Source: Prevotella sp. (GTDB taxonomy: Bacteria > Bacteroidota > Bacteroidia > Bacteroidales > Dysgonomonadaceae). From it: 64,000 nt of DNA. The notes beneath the pieces were generated by a model, which did not search any database, was not told the DNA's origin, and saw only the letters and a program-made list of their open reading frames with translations. The stretch spans positions 1-64,000 of the forward strand of contig JAITVV010000095.1 of NCBI GenBank assembly GCA_031285625.1, given 5' to 3'. Both the position numbers and the translations under genes were made by a program. This document shows positions 25,775-34,095 of the stretch, in pieces (position 1 is the stretch's first letter; each line of letters opens with the position of its first letter).

Positions 25775-26459
25775 TCATTTTTTTCGGTCTGCCTCCTCCA
25801 TGCGGTCATTTAAGACTTTTATGAGCCTGTCAAGGAAAGCGGTACTATTTTTCCGGTTGCGTATTTCCATAAACGTATGGTAATAATCGCCCAAGTCTAC
25901 ATTGAGCATGACTTCAATACAGACTACGATTTCCTTGATGGTGGCATGCCCGTGGTTGAAACAGCCCGCTGCGTCCAGAGCATAGATCAGCTCGACCAAT
26001 TCGACTTTGCTGCCTGTCCAGGTCAGTCTTACTTTCGGAAGTGAAAGCAGAGCTTCTTCTTCTGTATCAGCGAGATTTCTTCTTTTGTACAGGGCAAGCA
26101 ACTTGTTTCCGGGGAAAGGATACTTACTTTCGGAAACAGATTTAGGCTTGCTGTCAGGCGCATTGATCCGCCATTCCAGCACCTGCATACCTAATTCCAG
26201 CAGGTACATGGATTTGAAGGCTGTTGTCAGGGCATTTTTTTCCCTGCTCGCCGGAAAAGTGTTCACATAGCCCGGCAAGTTTCAAATGAACGAATCCAAA
26301 ACTGTAATAGAGTTCCGCCGGGTTGGTTTCCGACTGTATCCTTGCCAAAACGTTCAAGGCAAATTCTTCATAAGACTCTTCTAACTGTGAAGCATGAGCT
26401 TCATTCTGTGGGGCTTCCGACAATATGCGGAACAACCCCGATTGCATTAAATGTTGCAT
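25775..26459 (-). pseudogene. rteC: RteC-like element regulator, frameshifted at an A7 run
   Basis: Two frames join to one protein of about 228 residues. The upstream frame starts at ATG 26457-26459 (MQHLMQSGLFRILSEAP) and reaches GLCEHFSGEQGKK; the downstream frame continues SREKNALTTAFKSMYLLELG. The C-terminal part shows the RteC pattern: LTWTGSKVELVELIYALDAA, HATIKEIVVCIEVMLNVDLG, then YHTFMEIRNRKNSTAFLD. The switch falls in GGGAAAAAAATG (plus-strand T run at ~26235-26241). RteC controls excision in CTnDOT-type elements. Either the gene is inactivated, phase-variable, uses slippage, or has a homopolymer error. Confidence 0.7.
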
Positions 26460-26813
26460 AATCGTTAATTTTAATGTTACCAATAATCTTTAATTGACTA
26501 TACATCAGTATTTTCTTGATCTTGATCTTGTCCATATTATATATGTAATTTTATGATGTTCAGGTTATGTTCGACAATCATTATCGTATTTTCCGCATCT
26601 GCTAATGATTGTGGTGCAAATATATTCAAAGAGTATTAGTCGGCTTTTATCTTTCTTGCAAAATTCGCTTCGTATATTGTATAATATCATCCTTATCACC
26701 CTGACGCCCTACCACTCGACTGCCAACTTATACCACCGGTATTGCATTCCTTGATTTTTCCGATAAATTTCGCTTTTCTTTGCATTTCCAAATAAAATAC
26801 AGGAAAAGAGTAT
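26460..26813. other. Intergenic region between rteC-like and HTH genes
   Basis: AT-rich divergent control region of ~350 bp. It holds motif copy B (26707-26736). TTTTCTTGATCTTGATCTTG near 26513 is a short tandem repeat of CTTGAT. Nothing else is recognisable. Confidence 0.5.
26707..26736 (+). promoter_or_regulatory. Shared 30-bp upstream motif, copy B
   Basis: CCCTACCACT, CGACTGCCAA, four variable bases, TACCAC. It differs from copy A at two positions in the first 20 and keeps the TACCAC at the same spacing. It lies 107 bp before the HTH start at 26814. Confidence 0.5.
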
Positions 26814-27098
26814 ATGGAAATACGCATGATTGAAGGAAAGACTTTCGAGAAGCTAAAAATGTGTGTTGCCGACCTGCTGGCGCAAATCGACACCTTACAT
26901 GCCGAGCCAGAGAATGGCTGGTTGGATAACCAGGCGGTTTGCCGGATTCTGGGTATCAGTAAACGCTCGCTCCAGACATTCCGGGATAAGGGGTTGATTC
27001 CCTATTCCCAGATCGGGCATAAATGCTTTTACAAACAGGAGGACGTGATGGAATTTCTCGAAAAGAACCGTGTTGAACGACTAAAAAAGCAGGAATAA
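26814..27098 (+). CDS. Helix-turn-helix (excisionase-like) protein
   Basis: 94 residues. An N-terminal helix (FEKLKMCVADLLAQIDTLH) leads to the winged helix: WLDNQAVCRILGISKRSLQT, FRDKGLIPYSQIGHKCFYK, and EDVMEFLEK. This matches the HTH_17/excisionase group found with Bacteroidota integrases. Its TAA overlaps the ATG of the next HTH gene (TAATG), so the two are translationally coupled. It probably directs integrase function or controls the element's cargo. Confidence 0.85.
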   Translation: MEIRMIEGKTFEKLKMCVADLLAQIDTLHAEPENGWLDNQAVCRILGISKRSLQTFRDKGLIPYSQIGHKCFYKQEDVMEFLEKNRVERLKKQE

Positions 27099-27409
27099 TG
27101 AATATAGATGATGTTTTGGATTCCCGTTCACCGGAAATAAACGGATTGCTTGCCACTATACGCATAGCTACTAACAAGGTTTTCAAGTACAAGCAATTAC
27201 GGAAACCTACCTTGCTGGGCGAAACTTTCCTGACCAACAGGGAGGTTTGCAAGACGTTGGGCTTGGGTCTCCGTACTTTACAGGATTACAGGGAGCGGGG
27301 ACATCTTGCCTACTACAAGATTGAGGGCAAGATCCTGTATAAGCTGTCGGATGTGCTACAAATGCTTGAAAATAATTATTTTGATGTGTGGAAGAGGAAG
27401 CGGGTGTGA
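27098..27409 (+). CDS. Helix-turn-helix (excisionase-like) protein, second of a coupled pair
   Basis: 103 residues, starting within the stop codon of the preceding gene. The DNA-binding part is in the C-terminal half: FLTNREVCKTLGLGLRTLQD, YRERGHLAYYKIEGKILYK and SDVLQMLENNYF. Paired small HTH proteins of this sort accompany Bacteroidota tyrosine recombinases; a role in excision is inferred. Confidence 0.85.
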   Translation: MNIDDVLDSRSPEINGLLATIRIATNKVFKYKQLRKPTLLGETFLTNREVCKTLGLGLRTLQDYRERGHLAYYKIEGKILYKLSDVLQMLENNYFDVWKRKRV

Positions 27410-27489
27410 ACAGGTAAGAGGGAATGAATTTCAGTCCAATTTGAAATTTCACTATATCGAAAAACGGTAAGAAATAAGATTCTAAATTC

Positions 27490-27520
27490 TTGGGGGCATC
27501 AAAATTATTACATATATTTG
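27490..27520 (+). promoter_or_regulatory. Bacteroidota-type promoter for the orphan cargo gene
   Basis: TTG at 27490-27492 and TATATTTG (TAnnTTTG -7 element) at 27513-27520, spacing 20 bp. Transcription would start near 27527, leaving a ~73-base leader in which CAGGCGG (27526-27532) can pair with CTGCCTG (27585-27591). Confidence 0.5.
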
Positions 27521-27599
27521 TAATTCAGGCGGTAGACAGGTCGATGGTACTTGTAAAGGGGATGGTGGTTTGCCCACTATCTCTGCCTGTTTTAATACG

Positions 27600-29072
27600 A
27601 TGTTCAGATTTGGTCATATAATATACACAAAGCTCTTTCAAGTTTACGACTACAATGGAGAGTTTAATCTTGGAGGTATGAGAAGTGCTTTCAAACCGCT
27701 GTTTTCGAAAGAATACAACCCTAAAGTTCGTTTATTTTATCATGGTATTGAGGGTGGACCGAAAAAATGTTTCTTTTCCTATTCTGAGCATTTTCCATTC
27801 ATAAAAAAACTCGGTGCTTTAAAACTGCATATTTCCGGACAAGCATCGAGAGAAACTTGGGGCCAGGATGGTCGGCATCATTTTTTTCAGGAAGAAAAAA
27901 AGATTAAACACGGTGATTCAAAGATTTGTTTTGGCAGGATACCTGCAATTGAGGAATATGCCGGATATCGAGATGTAGCGGAAGATCAGCGTTTCTCTTT
28001 TATGTGTTATTCATTGGACAAGCCTTTATATTTATCAGCTCATTATAAAAGCAAATATGCCTCCAAAGAAATTTGTGTTGCTACGGCTCGGATTTTTATA
28101 CATGTATACTCTAGTGGATTTGTGGCTATTAGTGTTGCTGTAAATCCTCAAAAAGGAGAATTCTATAAGTCATTGGATGATTTTTTGGGGAAATTTGATT
28201 CTAATTATATTAACCCATGGGATGAGCATTCTGAATTTTCTTATTGGAAATCAAGAGTAGCTAATGGCTCTTTGGGTAAGATAGTAAAGACGGTTGTTAG
28301 TTTATTGTCCGATTCGATTTTTGAAAATGAATCATTCGTAGAGGAAAGTAAATTAAGTAAGTCTGCTAAGGGTGGGTGGCATAAATCCATCATGTTGCAT
28401 TGCGATGAACCGGCGGAAACGATAATCAGCCGTTTCAATCTCAAAAATCCCATAAAAATTGGGGAACTGTGCAAGTTCGTTTTCGAGGCAGAGGAGTGGC
28501 GTAAAAAACAGGGCTATGAAGATGAGCAAGGTGATTGGGGGATGTGCAATCGTATGCCGGAAAAAGATAAATCGTTCAATTATTACTTATTTGACAAGGA
28601 TATAGACTTGCTCAATTACTCAGGTAGGCTGAGAAACACATTTGTACGGCATAGATTTTGGTTGAGTCATGGGATTTTAGAAAAAACGATGATCCAAAAA
28701 GCTATTTTGGAATTATATGCAAAACATTTTCGTGAAGAAATTTCTAATCTTCAAAAATGGCAATTATCCAAGGACGCACAACTGATTGAAGGACGTTTTT
28801 TACAATTATCGGTATTTCACAAGACCATATACGAACACATCAAATACCTCAAGTCTTTTGTTAGAGATATGATACCTTTTGAGAGGAATCTTCATTCAAA
28901 ATATGGTGAAACAATCGGTTTGAACAAAATTTTTGAGGATATTGATACACTGCTCCCGTTGTGGATGGAAGAATGTAGAGTTTACAAGGCATTGGGTATA
29001 AGGTATGTTGATGATGTTATATCCTGTTGTGAAAAAATTAAAAAAGTAATCCCGTTATTATCGTTATTATGA
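27600..29072 (+). CDS. Unrecognised 490-residue cargo protein
   Basis: The ATG at 27600 (MFRFGHIIYTKLFQVYDYNG) is preferred; a TTG at 27570 would add ten residues inside the leader. I recognise no family. Visible features: an aromatic, basic N-terminal half (YHGIEGGPKKCFFSYSEHF, HHFFQEEKKIKHGD), repeated F/Y/W residues, and a helical C-terminal third (GRFLQLSVFHKTIYEHIKYL, then LLPLWMEECRVYKALG) ending in a hydrophobic tail. There is no signal peptide or clear transmembrane run. GC is much lower than in the neighbouring element genes, which marks it as separately acquired. It has its own promoter and terminator and sits between the HTH pair and the integrase end, a usual cargo or defence position. 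Antiphage function is possible but unproven. Confidence 0.7.
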   Translation: MFRFGHIIYTKLFQVYDYNGEFNLGGMRSAFKPLFSKEYNPKVRLFYHGIEGGPKKCFFSYSEHFPFIKKLGALKLHISGQASRETWGQDGRHHFFQEEKKIKHGDSKICFGRIPAIEEYAGYRDVAEDQRFSFMCYSLDKPLYLSAHYKSKYASKEICVATARIFIHVYSSGFVAISVAVNPQKGEFYKSLDDFLGKFDSNYINPWDEHSEFSYWKSRVANGSLGKIVKTVVSLLSDSIFENESFVEESKLSKSAKGGWHKSIMLHCDEPAETIISRFNLKNPIKIGELCKFVFEAEEWRKKQGYEDEQGDWGMCNRMPEKDKSFNYYLFDKDIDLLNYSGRLRNTFVRHRFWLSHGILEKTMIQKAILELYAKHFREEISNLQKWQLSKDAQLIEGRFLQLSVFHKTIYEHIKYLKSFVRDMIPFERNLHSKYGETIGLNKIFEDIDTLLPLWMEECRVYKALGIRYVDDVISCCEKIKKVIPLLSLL

Positions 29073-29153
29073 AGAAAGAATCTTACCCAAGTTGCCTATA
29101 AATTTTCGATATTCTTCAACAACTTTAATGTATAGAAGAAGTGATGATTGTAA

Positions 29154-29195
29154 ACAAAAAGCCGAAAAAATGTTTCTCTTTCTCCGGCTTTTTGT
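29154..29195. terminator. Bidirectional terminator
   Basis: ACAAAAAGCCG (29154-29164) pairs with CGGCTTTTTGT (29185-29195), an 11-bp stem with a 20-base loop and A/T runs on each side. It separates the cargo gene from the convergent RhuM-like gene. Confidence 0.8.
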
Positions 29196-29213
29196 TCGGT
29201 ATAATGTACCTGT

Positions 29214-29624
29214 TCAATTCCACCATGCATTCTGACTTACATCTACCAACATCGCATCCAAAGACTTTATCTTAGCAATTTGTTCCACGAACCACATTCT
29301 CAGCGTTCTTGATTCGGGAGTATCCAACCGGAAAGCCATTGTGATAATCACAACCAGATTTACTTCCGTTATATCATAACTGACACGCCTGCTTCCGGCT
29401 ATAATGTGATATTTGCAGGTTTCCTCCACTTTCAGCATGTTCTTTTCAAACAATTCTTTGATGCACAGGTCAATATCTTGCATGTAACATCCGAAGAGTT
29501 CGCAAAGTTCGTTCCTGTCCATCCAAACAGTCCCGCTTACGGGCTGGAAGACTACGCTCATCTTATTGTTGCAGGTAATCCTGATGGATAACAGCCCCTT
29601 GTTGTTACCAGTTCTCTTTTTCAT
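29214..29624 (-). CDS. RhuM-like small protein linked to the integrase
   Basis: 136 residues. The pattern VWMDRNELCELFGCYMQDID, then CIKELFEKNML, YDITEVNLVVIITMAFRLDT and LRMWFVEQIAK resembles the N-terminal DNA-binding-like part of RhuM/virulence-associated proteins (AeLFg..., then a VnS...FR.Wa segment). It is much shorter than full RhuM. Its start overlaps the integrase stop by 4 bp, so the two genes are coupled and it probably helps or regulates recombination (inference). Confidence 0.6.
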   Translation of the reverse strand: MKKRTGNNKGLLSIRITCNNKMSVVFQPVSGTVWMDRNELCELFGCYMQDIDLCIKELFEKNMLKVEETCKYHIIAGSRRVSYDITEVNLVVIITMAFRLDTPESRTLRMWFVEQIAKIKSLDAMLVDVSQNAWWN

Positions 29625-30967
29625 ATCGCTTCCTCCAGTTCTAATTGGTTTCGTTTTACAAATTCAGTATTATCTCTCTCAAATTCAAGTAAATCAGCCG
29701 TTTGGTTTTCTTTGGTATCATTAGCGCCATTCTTCGGCAATTGATACTTGTTTCCAATTCGGCTTTCCAGTAACTTCATGTCTTCATCCATCTTCATATT
29801 GGTCACTTCCGCATAAATCTGGGTAGTCTTTATGCTCCGGTGTCCCATCGTCCGGCTCAGTGTTTCAATCGGAACACCGTTCGACAGGCAAATGGTCGTT
29901 GCCCAGCTATGACGGGCTGTGTGGTAGTCCAAAGGCTTTTTGAGGTTGTAGAACTTGCTGAGTTCCGCCAAGTGATTGTTCATTGTTGTGTAACAGAAGA
30001 AATCAAAAACCTTGTCGGTGTTCTTCTTTCCCTTGAATTTTTCTATAATAGATAAGGGGATATCCAACAGTGGAATACAGCATTCTGTTGTGGTCTTCGT
30101 CCTATCCTTGAATATCCACGTATGACCATCCTTATCGGTCTTAATATCACTCCATTTCAGGTTACATACATCTGCATAAGCCAATCCTGTAAAAGTTGAA
30201 AAAATGAACAGATTCCTTACTTTGTTTATATTCTTCTTGGGATGTGGAGTAGCCAGTATCGTATGCAAATCTTCCCTCGAAATCCAGCGGCGGGAGGATT
30301 TCCTGCCATCGGCATAGAACCTACGAACAGGATTACGATAGATAATCTCCTTATTGACCGCCCGCTCAATGGTATGTTTCAGAAAGCGGACATAGTTCTG
30401 AATGGTATATGTGGCAAAATTGCGGACGGTCAGCAGATAAAAATGATAATCTTCCATAAACTGCTTGTTGATCCGGGAGAACTCGATATCATCTACGCCG
30501 TATTTATATTTAAGGAAATCACGGATAACATTATAGGCGTTCCCATACCTGTAATAGGTCTTTTGAGCATGGGTAATCCCAATGCTGTTTTTTATTTCCT
30601 CTTTCATCAGGGCAAATTCTTTCAGGAGCGTAATTTCGTTTGTACCTATCCCCTGAATGGCATTTTTGATGCCCTCGGCTGTAACATATCCGCTTCGCTC
30701 GATGTCCCGCTGGTAATACTGTTCAATATCTCTTTTCAGTTCTTCCAACCGGAGGTTAATACGTTTGCTGTCCTTCCCTTTTCCGGTACAGCATCCTTCT
30801 TCGGGATTCCAAAACTTGGGTTCTATTTCTTCTTTAGTGCTGTACTGAACGGCTTTTCCGTCCACAGTGATTCTTCCGAGTATGGGGCATTTGCCGTTCT
30901 TCTTTATCTTCTGCCTGTTGATGTAAAACAGGATGCTGAAAGTGCTGCGTATATTTTTTGTTGTCAT
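29621..30967 (-). CDS. Tyrosine recombinase (IntDOT-like integrase), inner copy
   Basis: 448 residues in the usual order: an N-terminal arm-binding domain (STFSILFYINRQKIKKNGKC), a SAM-like core-binding domain (~110-215), and a catalytic domain. Catalytic motifs: YHTARHSWATTICL (HxxR), LSRTMGHRSIKTTQIYAEV with the nucleophilic Tyr. The box I segment reads FTGLAYADVCNL, where canonical enzymes have Arg; loss of this Arg is known for IntDOT-type enzymes. The extra ~40 residues at the C-terminus are charged. Transcribed leftward, coupled to the RhuM-like gene, and preceded by a second integrase on the same strand. Confidence 0.92.
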   Translation of the reverse strand: MTTKNIRSTFSILFYINRQKIKKNGKCPILGRITVDGKAVQYSTKEEIEPKFWNPEEGCCTGKGKDSKRINLRLEELKRDIEQYYQRDIERSGYVTAEGIKNAIQGIGTNEITLLKEFALMKEEIKNSIGITHAQKTYYRYGNAYNVIRDFLKYKYGVDDIEFSRINKQFMEDYHFYLLTVRNFATYTIQNYVRFLKHTIERAVNKEIIYRNPVRRFYADGRKSSRRWISREDLHTILATPHPKKNINKVRNLFIFSTFTGLAYADVCNLKWSDIKTDKDGHTWIFKDRTKTTTECCIPLLDIPLSIIEKFKGKKNTDKVFDFFCYTTMNNHLAELSKFYNLKKPLDYHTARHSWATTICLSNGVPIETLSRTMGHRSIKTTQIYAEVTNMKMDEDMKLLESRIGNKYQLPKNGANDTKENQTADLLEFERDNTEFVKRNQLELEEAI

Positions 30968-31026
30968 GGTTCTATTTTTTTTATTGGTAAATTTTATTGA
31001 TAACTATTTTTGTTACGGTTGTTATT

Positions 31027-32283
31027 CTAATTGATCAGAACATACTTGCCGTTGATTTTCTCAGACAATACCATTATATCTTTCAGGATTTTGTCGGTGG
31101 ACACTTCGGCATACGTCTGTGTCGTTTTAATACTCTGATGTCCGAGCATTTTACTGACCGTTTCTATCGGAACTCCCTCTGACAGTGTGATTAAGGAAGC
31201 GAATGTATGGCGACTTTGATGATACGAAAGATTCCGTCCGAGACCGCATTGCTTATCAATCTTTTTCAAATGATTGAGGGTATTCTGATATTCAGGAACG
31301 GGAAATACTTTTCCGCTTGCATTGCTGTCAGTATTTTGATTGGAATCTCGGTTTCTGTACTTCTCAATCAAAGAGAGGGGAATATCCATCAATCGGATAT
31401 TGGAGGCGTTTCCCGTCTTTTGGCGGTGCGTCATAATCCAGTAGCTGCCGTCTTCCTGCCTGACGATATTATCGTAAGTCAGGTTCTTTACATCAATGTA
31501 AGCCAGTCCGCAGAAAGTGGAAAAAACAAACAAGTCGCGGACAATGGCTGTGGTCTCGCTGGTAAATTCCGCCGCCATTATCTTTTCCAAATCCTCCCGG
31601 CTGATGTTCCGGTGTTTGACTTCGGGGGCTTCCAGTTCGTAGGAGAAGAACGGGTCTTTGCCGATGATGCCCTCGTCAATGGCATCGGAAATAACTTCCC
31701 GCATTCTGCCCACAACATTGGCAGTGGTACTTACTGCTAATTTTCGGGTTACACGCAGATAATGAACATATTCTTCGATAAAGGAATAGTTCAGGGCTTT
31801 GAAAGAAATGTCTCCTAATTTGTATTTTGCCTGAATGAACTCCGCTAACAGGGAGTGGGCATACTTAAATCCGGTTAAAGTGGCAATAGCTCTGTCTTTG
31901 CCTACTCGGGCTGAAAACCGCTCAATGATGGTCTCCATGTATGAGCGGAGGGATTCCTGCGCATTGGCGATTCCCTGTACAAGGACTTTCAAATCGAATG
32001 CGGAAAAATTCCGACCCAACCGCAAGGCTTCGTTGTAGCGGGAATAGATCAGCAAGTTTACCTTTTCAATCTGCTTGTTCACTTCAATCGCAAACAGGCT
32101 TTTACCTTTCAGCCGTCCGGCTTTGGCATCCCACAGTTTGACATCGGCATCAATCTTCAGGCTGAACTGAGCCATCGTTTTGCCGACATGGATTCGCCCC
32201 ATGACGGGACATAGACCGTTTTTCCTGCTCTGATTCTTTTTGAGGTAGAATAACACCTTCAACTCATTTGTCATAACGCTCAT
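31027..32283 (-). CDS. Tyrosine recombinase (IntDOT-like integrase), outer copy
   Basis: 418 residues. N-terminal arm-binding part (LKVLFYLKKNQSRKNGLCPV), SAM-like domain, then the catalytic domain: FCGLAYIDVKNL (again no Arg in box I), YHQSRHTFASLITL (HxxR) and LGHQSIKTTQTYAEV with the Tyr. It is paralogous to the inner integrase but clearly diverged. It is the outermost gene of the element and faces the arm-site-like repeats at 32449-32540, so it is the better candidate for the enzyme that integrates the element. Tandem recombinases occur in several Bacteroidota elements. Confidence 0.92.
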   Translation of the reverse strand: MSVMTNELKVLFYLKKNQSRKNGLCPVMGRIHVGKTMAQFSLKIDADVKLWDAKAGRLKGKSLFAIEVNKQIEKVNLLIYSRYNEALRLGRNFSAFDLKVLVQGIANAQESLRSYMETIIERFSARVGKDRAIATLTGFKYAHSLLAEFIQAKYKLGDISFKALNYSFIEEYVHYLRVTRKLAVSTTANVVGRMREVISDAIDEGIIGKDPFFSYELEAPEVKHRNISREDLEKIMAAEFTSETTAIVRDLFVFSTFCGLAYIDVKNLTYDNIVRQEDGSYWIMTHRQKTGNASNIRLMDIPLSLIEKYRNRDSNQNTDSNASGKVFPVPEYQNTLNHLKKIDKQCGLGRNLSYHQSRHTFASLITLSEGVPIETVSKMLGHQSIKTTQTYAEVSTDKILKDIMVLSEKINGKYVLIN

Positions 32284-32682
32284 TTTTTAGTTTTAAAATT
32301 ACTTCCAAATGAGTTAATTGAGCTATGAAAAATGAGCGGTCGGCTATCAATGTGCCACGGATAGAAGTTATTTTAGCACGAATCGCTTCGGATTGCACAA
32401 CCGGCTAAAATACAATCTCATAGATAGCATTCAGCTGTGTTTTGCCTCACGAAAAACAGGTAACGGGTAAGTAACGGAAGTCCAACGAGAACAACCTGAT
32501 TTTGCGTTTTTCGACCTGAGACAACATCGGACAACCTGTACATATCGGGCTAAATATCAACGGGTTCATCCTTTTTCGCTTGAAATCACTTTTTTGCAGA
32601 TTCTTTGATACAAAGTTAGAAAAAGATATTTTTATCCACTACTTTTGATGTTCTATTTCATTATTCTACTTAACCTTCCAAT
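32284..32682. other. Integrase-proximal attachment-like region
   Basis: No coding frame. ACAACCTG occurs at 32491-32498 and 32531-32538 and ACAACATC at 32521-32528, spaced direct repeats like integrase arm sites. TTTTAGC (32373-) and GCTAAAA (32403-) form an inverted repeat, and GTAACGG recurs at ~32460-32476. The element end and core att site should lie here, but I could not identify the duplicated core. Confidence 0.45.
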
Positions 32683-34095
32683 ATGATAAGTGATTTCTTT
32701 CTGGATAAAATAAAGCAAAATTTTCCTTTTGAGCCTACAAGCCAGCAGCAAATAGCTTTGGAAAAGATTGTTCATTTTCTGTTTTTACAGAAAGAAGAGA
32801 CTTTATTTTTATTGCGGGGATATGCCGGTACGGGTAAGTCTTCACTGCTTGGAGCATTGGTAAAGACAATGACTGAGTTTAAACAAAAGACAGTTTTACT
32901 GGCACCTACAGGTCGAGCTGCAAAAGTGTTCTCATCTTATGCCAATCATCCGGCCTTTACCATCCACAAGAAAATATACAGGCAACAAAAGTTCGCAGGT
33001 GACTTTGGTAGTTTCGGATTGATGGACAATCTGCATAAAGATACTTTGTTCATTGTCGATGAAGCTTCTATGATCAGCAATAATGGCCTCGACTCTTCAT
33101 TCTTTGGTACCGGAAGATTACTTGACGATCTGATCCATTATATTTATTCAGGCGAAAATTGCCGACTCTTATTAATTGGAGACTCTGCTCAGTTGCCTCC
33201 TGTAATGGAAGAAGATAGTCCTGCCTTGCAGACAGCAATCCTTGAAGGATATGGATTGGAGATACATGAGGCTATGTTGTCCCAGATAGTGCGTCAGGCT
33301 GAGAGTTCGGGTATATTATTCAATGCCACTAATATACGTAATGCCCTCAATGAGGGAGAGACAGAGGCTTACCCCAAACTCAAATTAAACGACTTTTCCG
33401 ATATCGTTCGTATTAGTGGCGAAGATCTGATAGATGAAATATCCTCAGCATACAATCGTGAAGGAATAGAAAATACAATGATTATCTCACGATCTAATAA
33501 ACGATCCAACATATACAATCAAGGTGTGCGCAACCGCATCTTATACAGGGAAGAGGAATTGTCTACCGGAGATATGTTGATGATCACCAAAAACAACTAC
33601 TACTGGACAGAAAATATAGAAGGAATAGATTTCCTTGCCAACGGAGAGATTGTAGAAGTGCTTCGTATCCGTGGCGAGCAGCAGCTTTACGGCTTTCGTT
33701 TCAGGGACGTTTTGGTACGTAGCGTAGACTATGATATCGAACTGGAGATAAAAATACTAATGGACACATTGTATTCGGATGCCGCAGGACTTACGCGTGA
33801 ACGTTCCGAGGAACTGTTTTTGAATGTATTGGAGGATTATGCTGATATCCCAAACAAACCTGCTAAGATGAAAAAATTAAAGGTTGATCCATACTTTAAT
33901 GCTGTTCAGGTAAAGTTTGCATACGCTGTTACCTGCCACAAAGCTCAGGGAGGCGAATGGGATATAGTCTTTCTCGATCTGGGTTATATTTCGGAAGAAC
34001 ATTTAGGTATAGGCTTCTATCGCTGGCTGTATACGGCAATTACCCGTGCAGGAAAGAAATTATATTTGGTAAACCTTCCGGATGAGTTTGTCTGA
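32683..34095 (+). CDS. RecD-like superfamily 1B DNA helicase
   Basis: 470 residues. Walker A RGYAGTGKSSLLGAL (~45-58), LLAPTGRAAKV, HKKIY, Walker B FIVDEASMISN, LLLIGDSAQLPPV, and the C-terminal TCHKAQGGEWDIVFLD and WLYTAITRAGKKLYLVN match exodeoxyribonuclease V alpha/RecD2-type helicases. It is a stand-alone protein; no recB/recC genes are near. It acts in 5'-3' unwinding during repair (family knowledge). It is the first chromosomal gene right of the element, convergent with the esterase gene (stop codons abut). Confidence 0.9.
   Translation: MISDFFLDKIKQNFPFEPTSQQQIALEKIVHFLFLQKEETLFLLRGYAGTGKSSLLGALVKTMTEFKQKTVLLAPTGRAAKVFSSYANHPAFTIHKKIYRQQKFAGDFGSFGLMDNLHKDTLFIVDEASMISNNGLDSSFFGTGRLLDDLIHYIYSGENCRLLLIGDSAQLPPVMEEDSPALQTAILEGYGLEIHEAMLSQIVRQAESSGILFNATNIRNALNEGETEAYPKLKLNDFSDIVRISGEDLIDEISSAYNREGIENTMIISRSNKRSNIYNQGVRNRILYREEELSTGDMLMITKNNYYWTENIEGIDFLANGEIVEVLRIRGEQQLYGFRFRDVLVRSVDYDIELEIKILMDTLYSDAAGLTRERSEELFLNVLEDYADIPNKPAKMKKLKVDPYFNAVQVKFAYAVTCHKAQGGEWDIVFLDLGYISEEHLGIGFYRWLYTAITRAGKKLYLVNLPDEFV

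Larger units (their letters stand above)
15455..32682. mobile_element. Integrated conjugative/mobilizable element or remnant (approximate bounds)
   Basis: The stretch carries DUF3945, DUF1896, an N6-methylase/helicase, excisionase-like HTH genes, an rteC-like gene and two tandem tyrosine recombinases, a set known from Bacteroidota conjugative transposons. GC is visibly higher than in the chromosomal genes to the right. Tra (T4SS), relaxase and topoisomerase genes are absent from the window. The right limit is placed between the outer integrase and the recD-like gene; the left limit is uncertain (14.5-15.6 kb). No matching att repeats were identified. Confidence 0.65.

Noticed and set aside
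32630-32660. Fourth DnaA-type box near the element end (TTATCCACT)
   Set aside because: It matches only 8 of 9 bases and lacks the AATTAATTCAAA extension shared by the other three.
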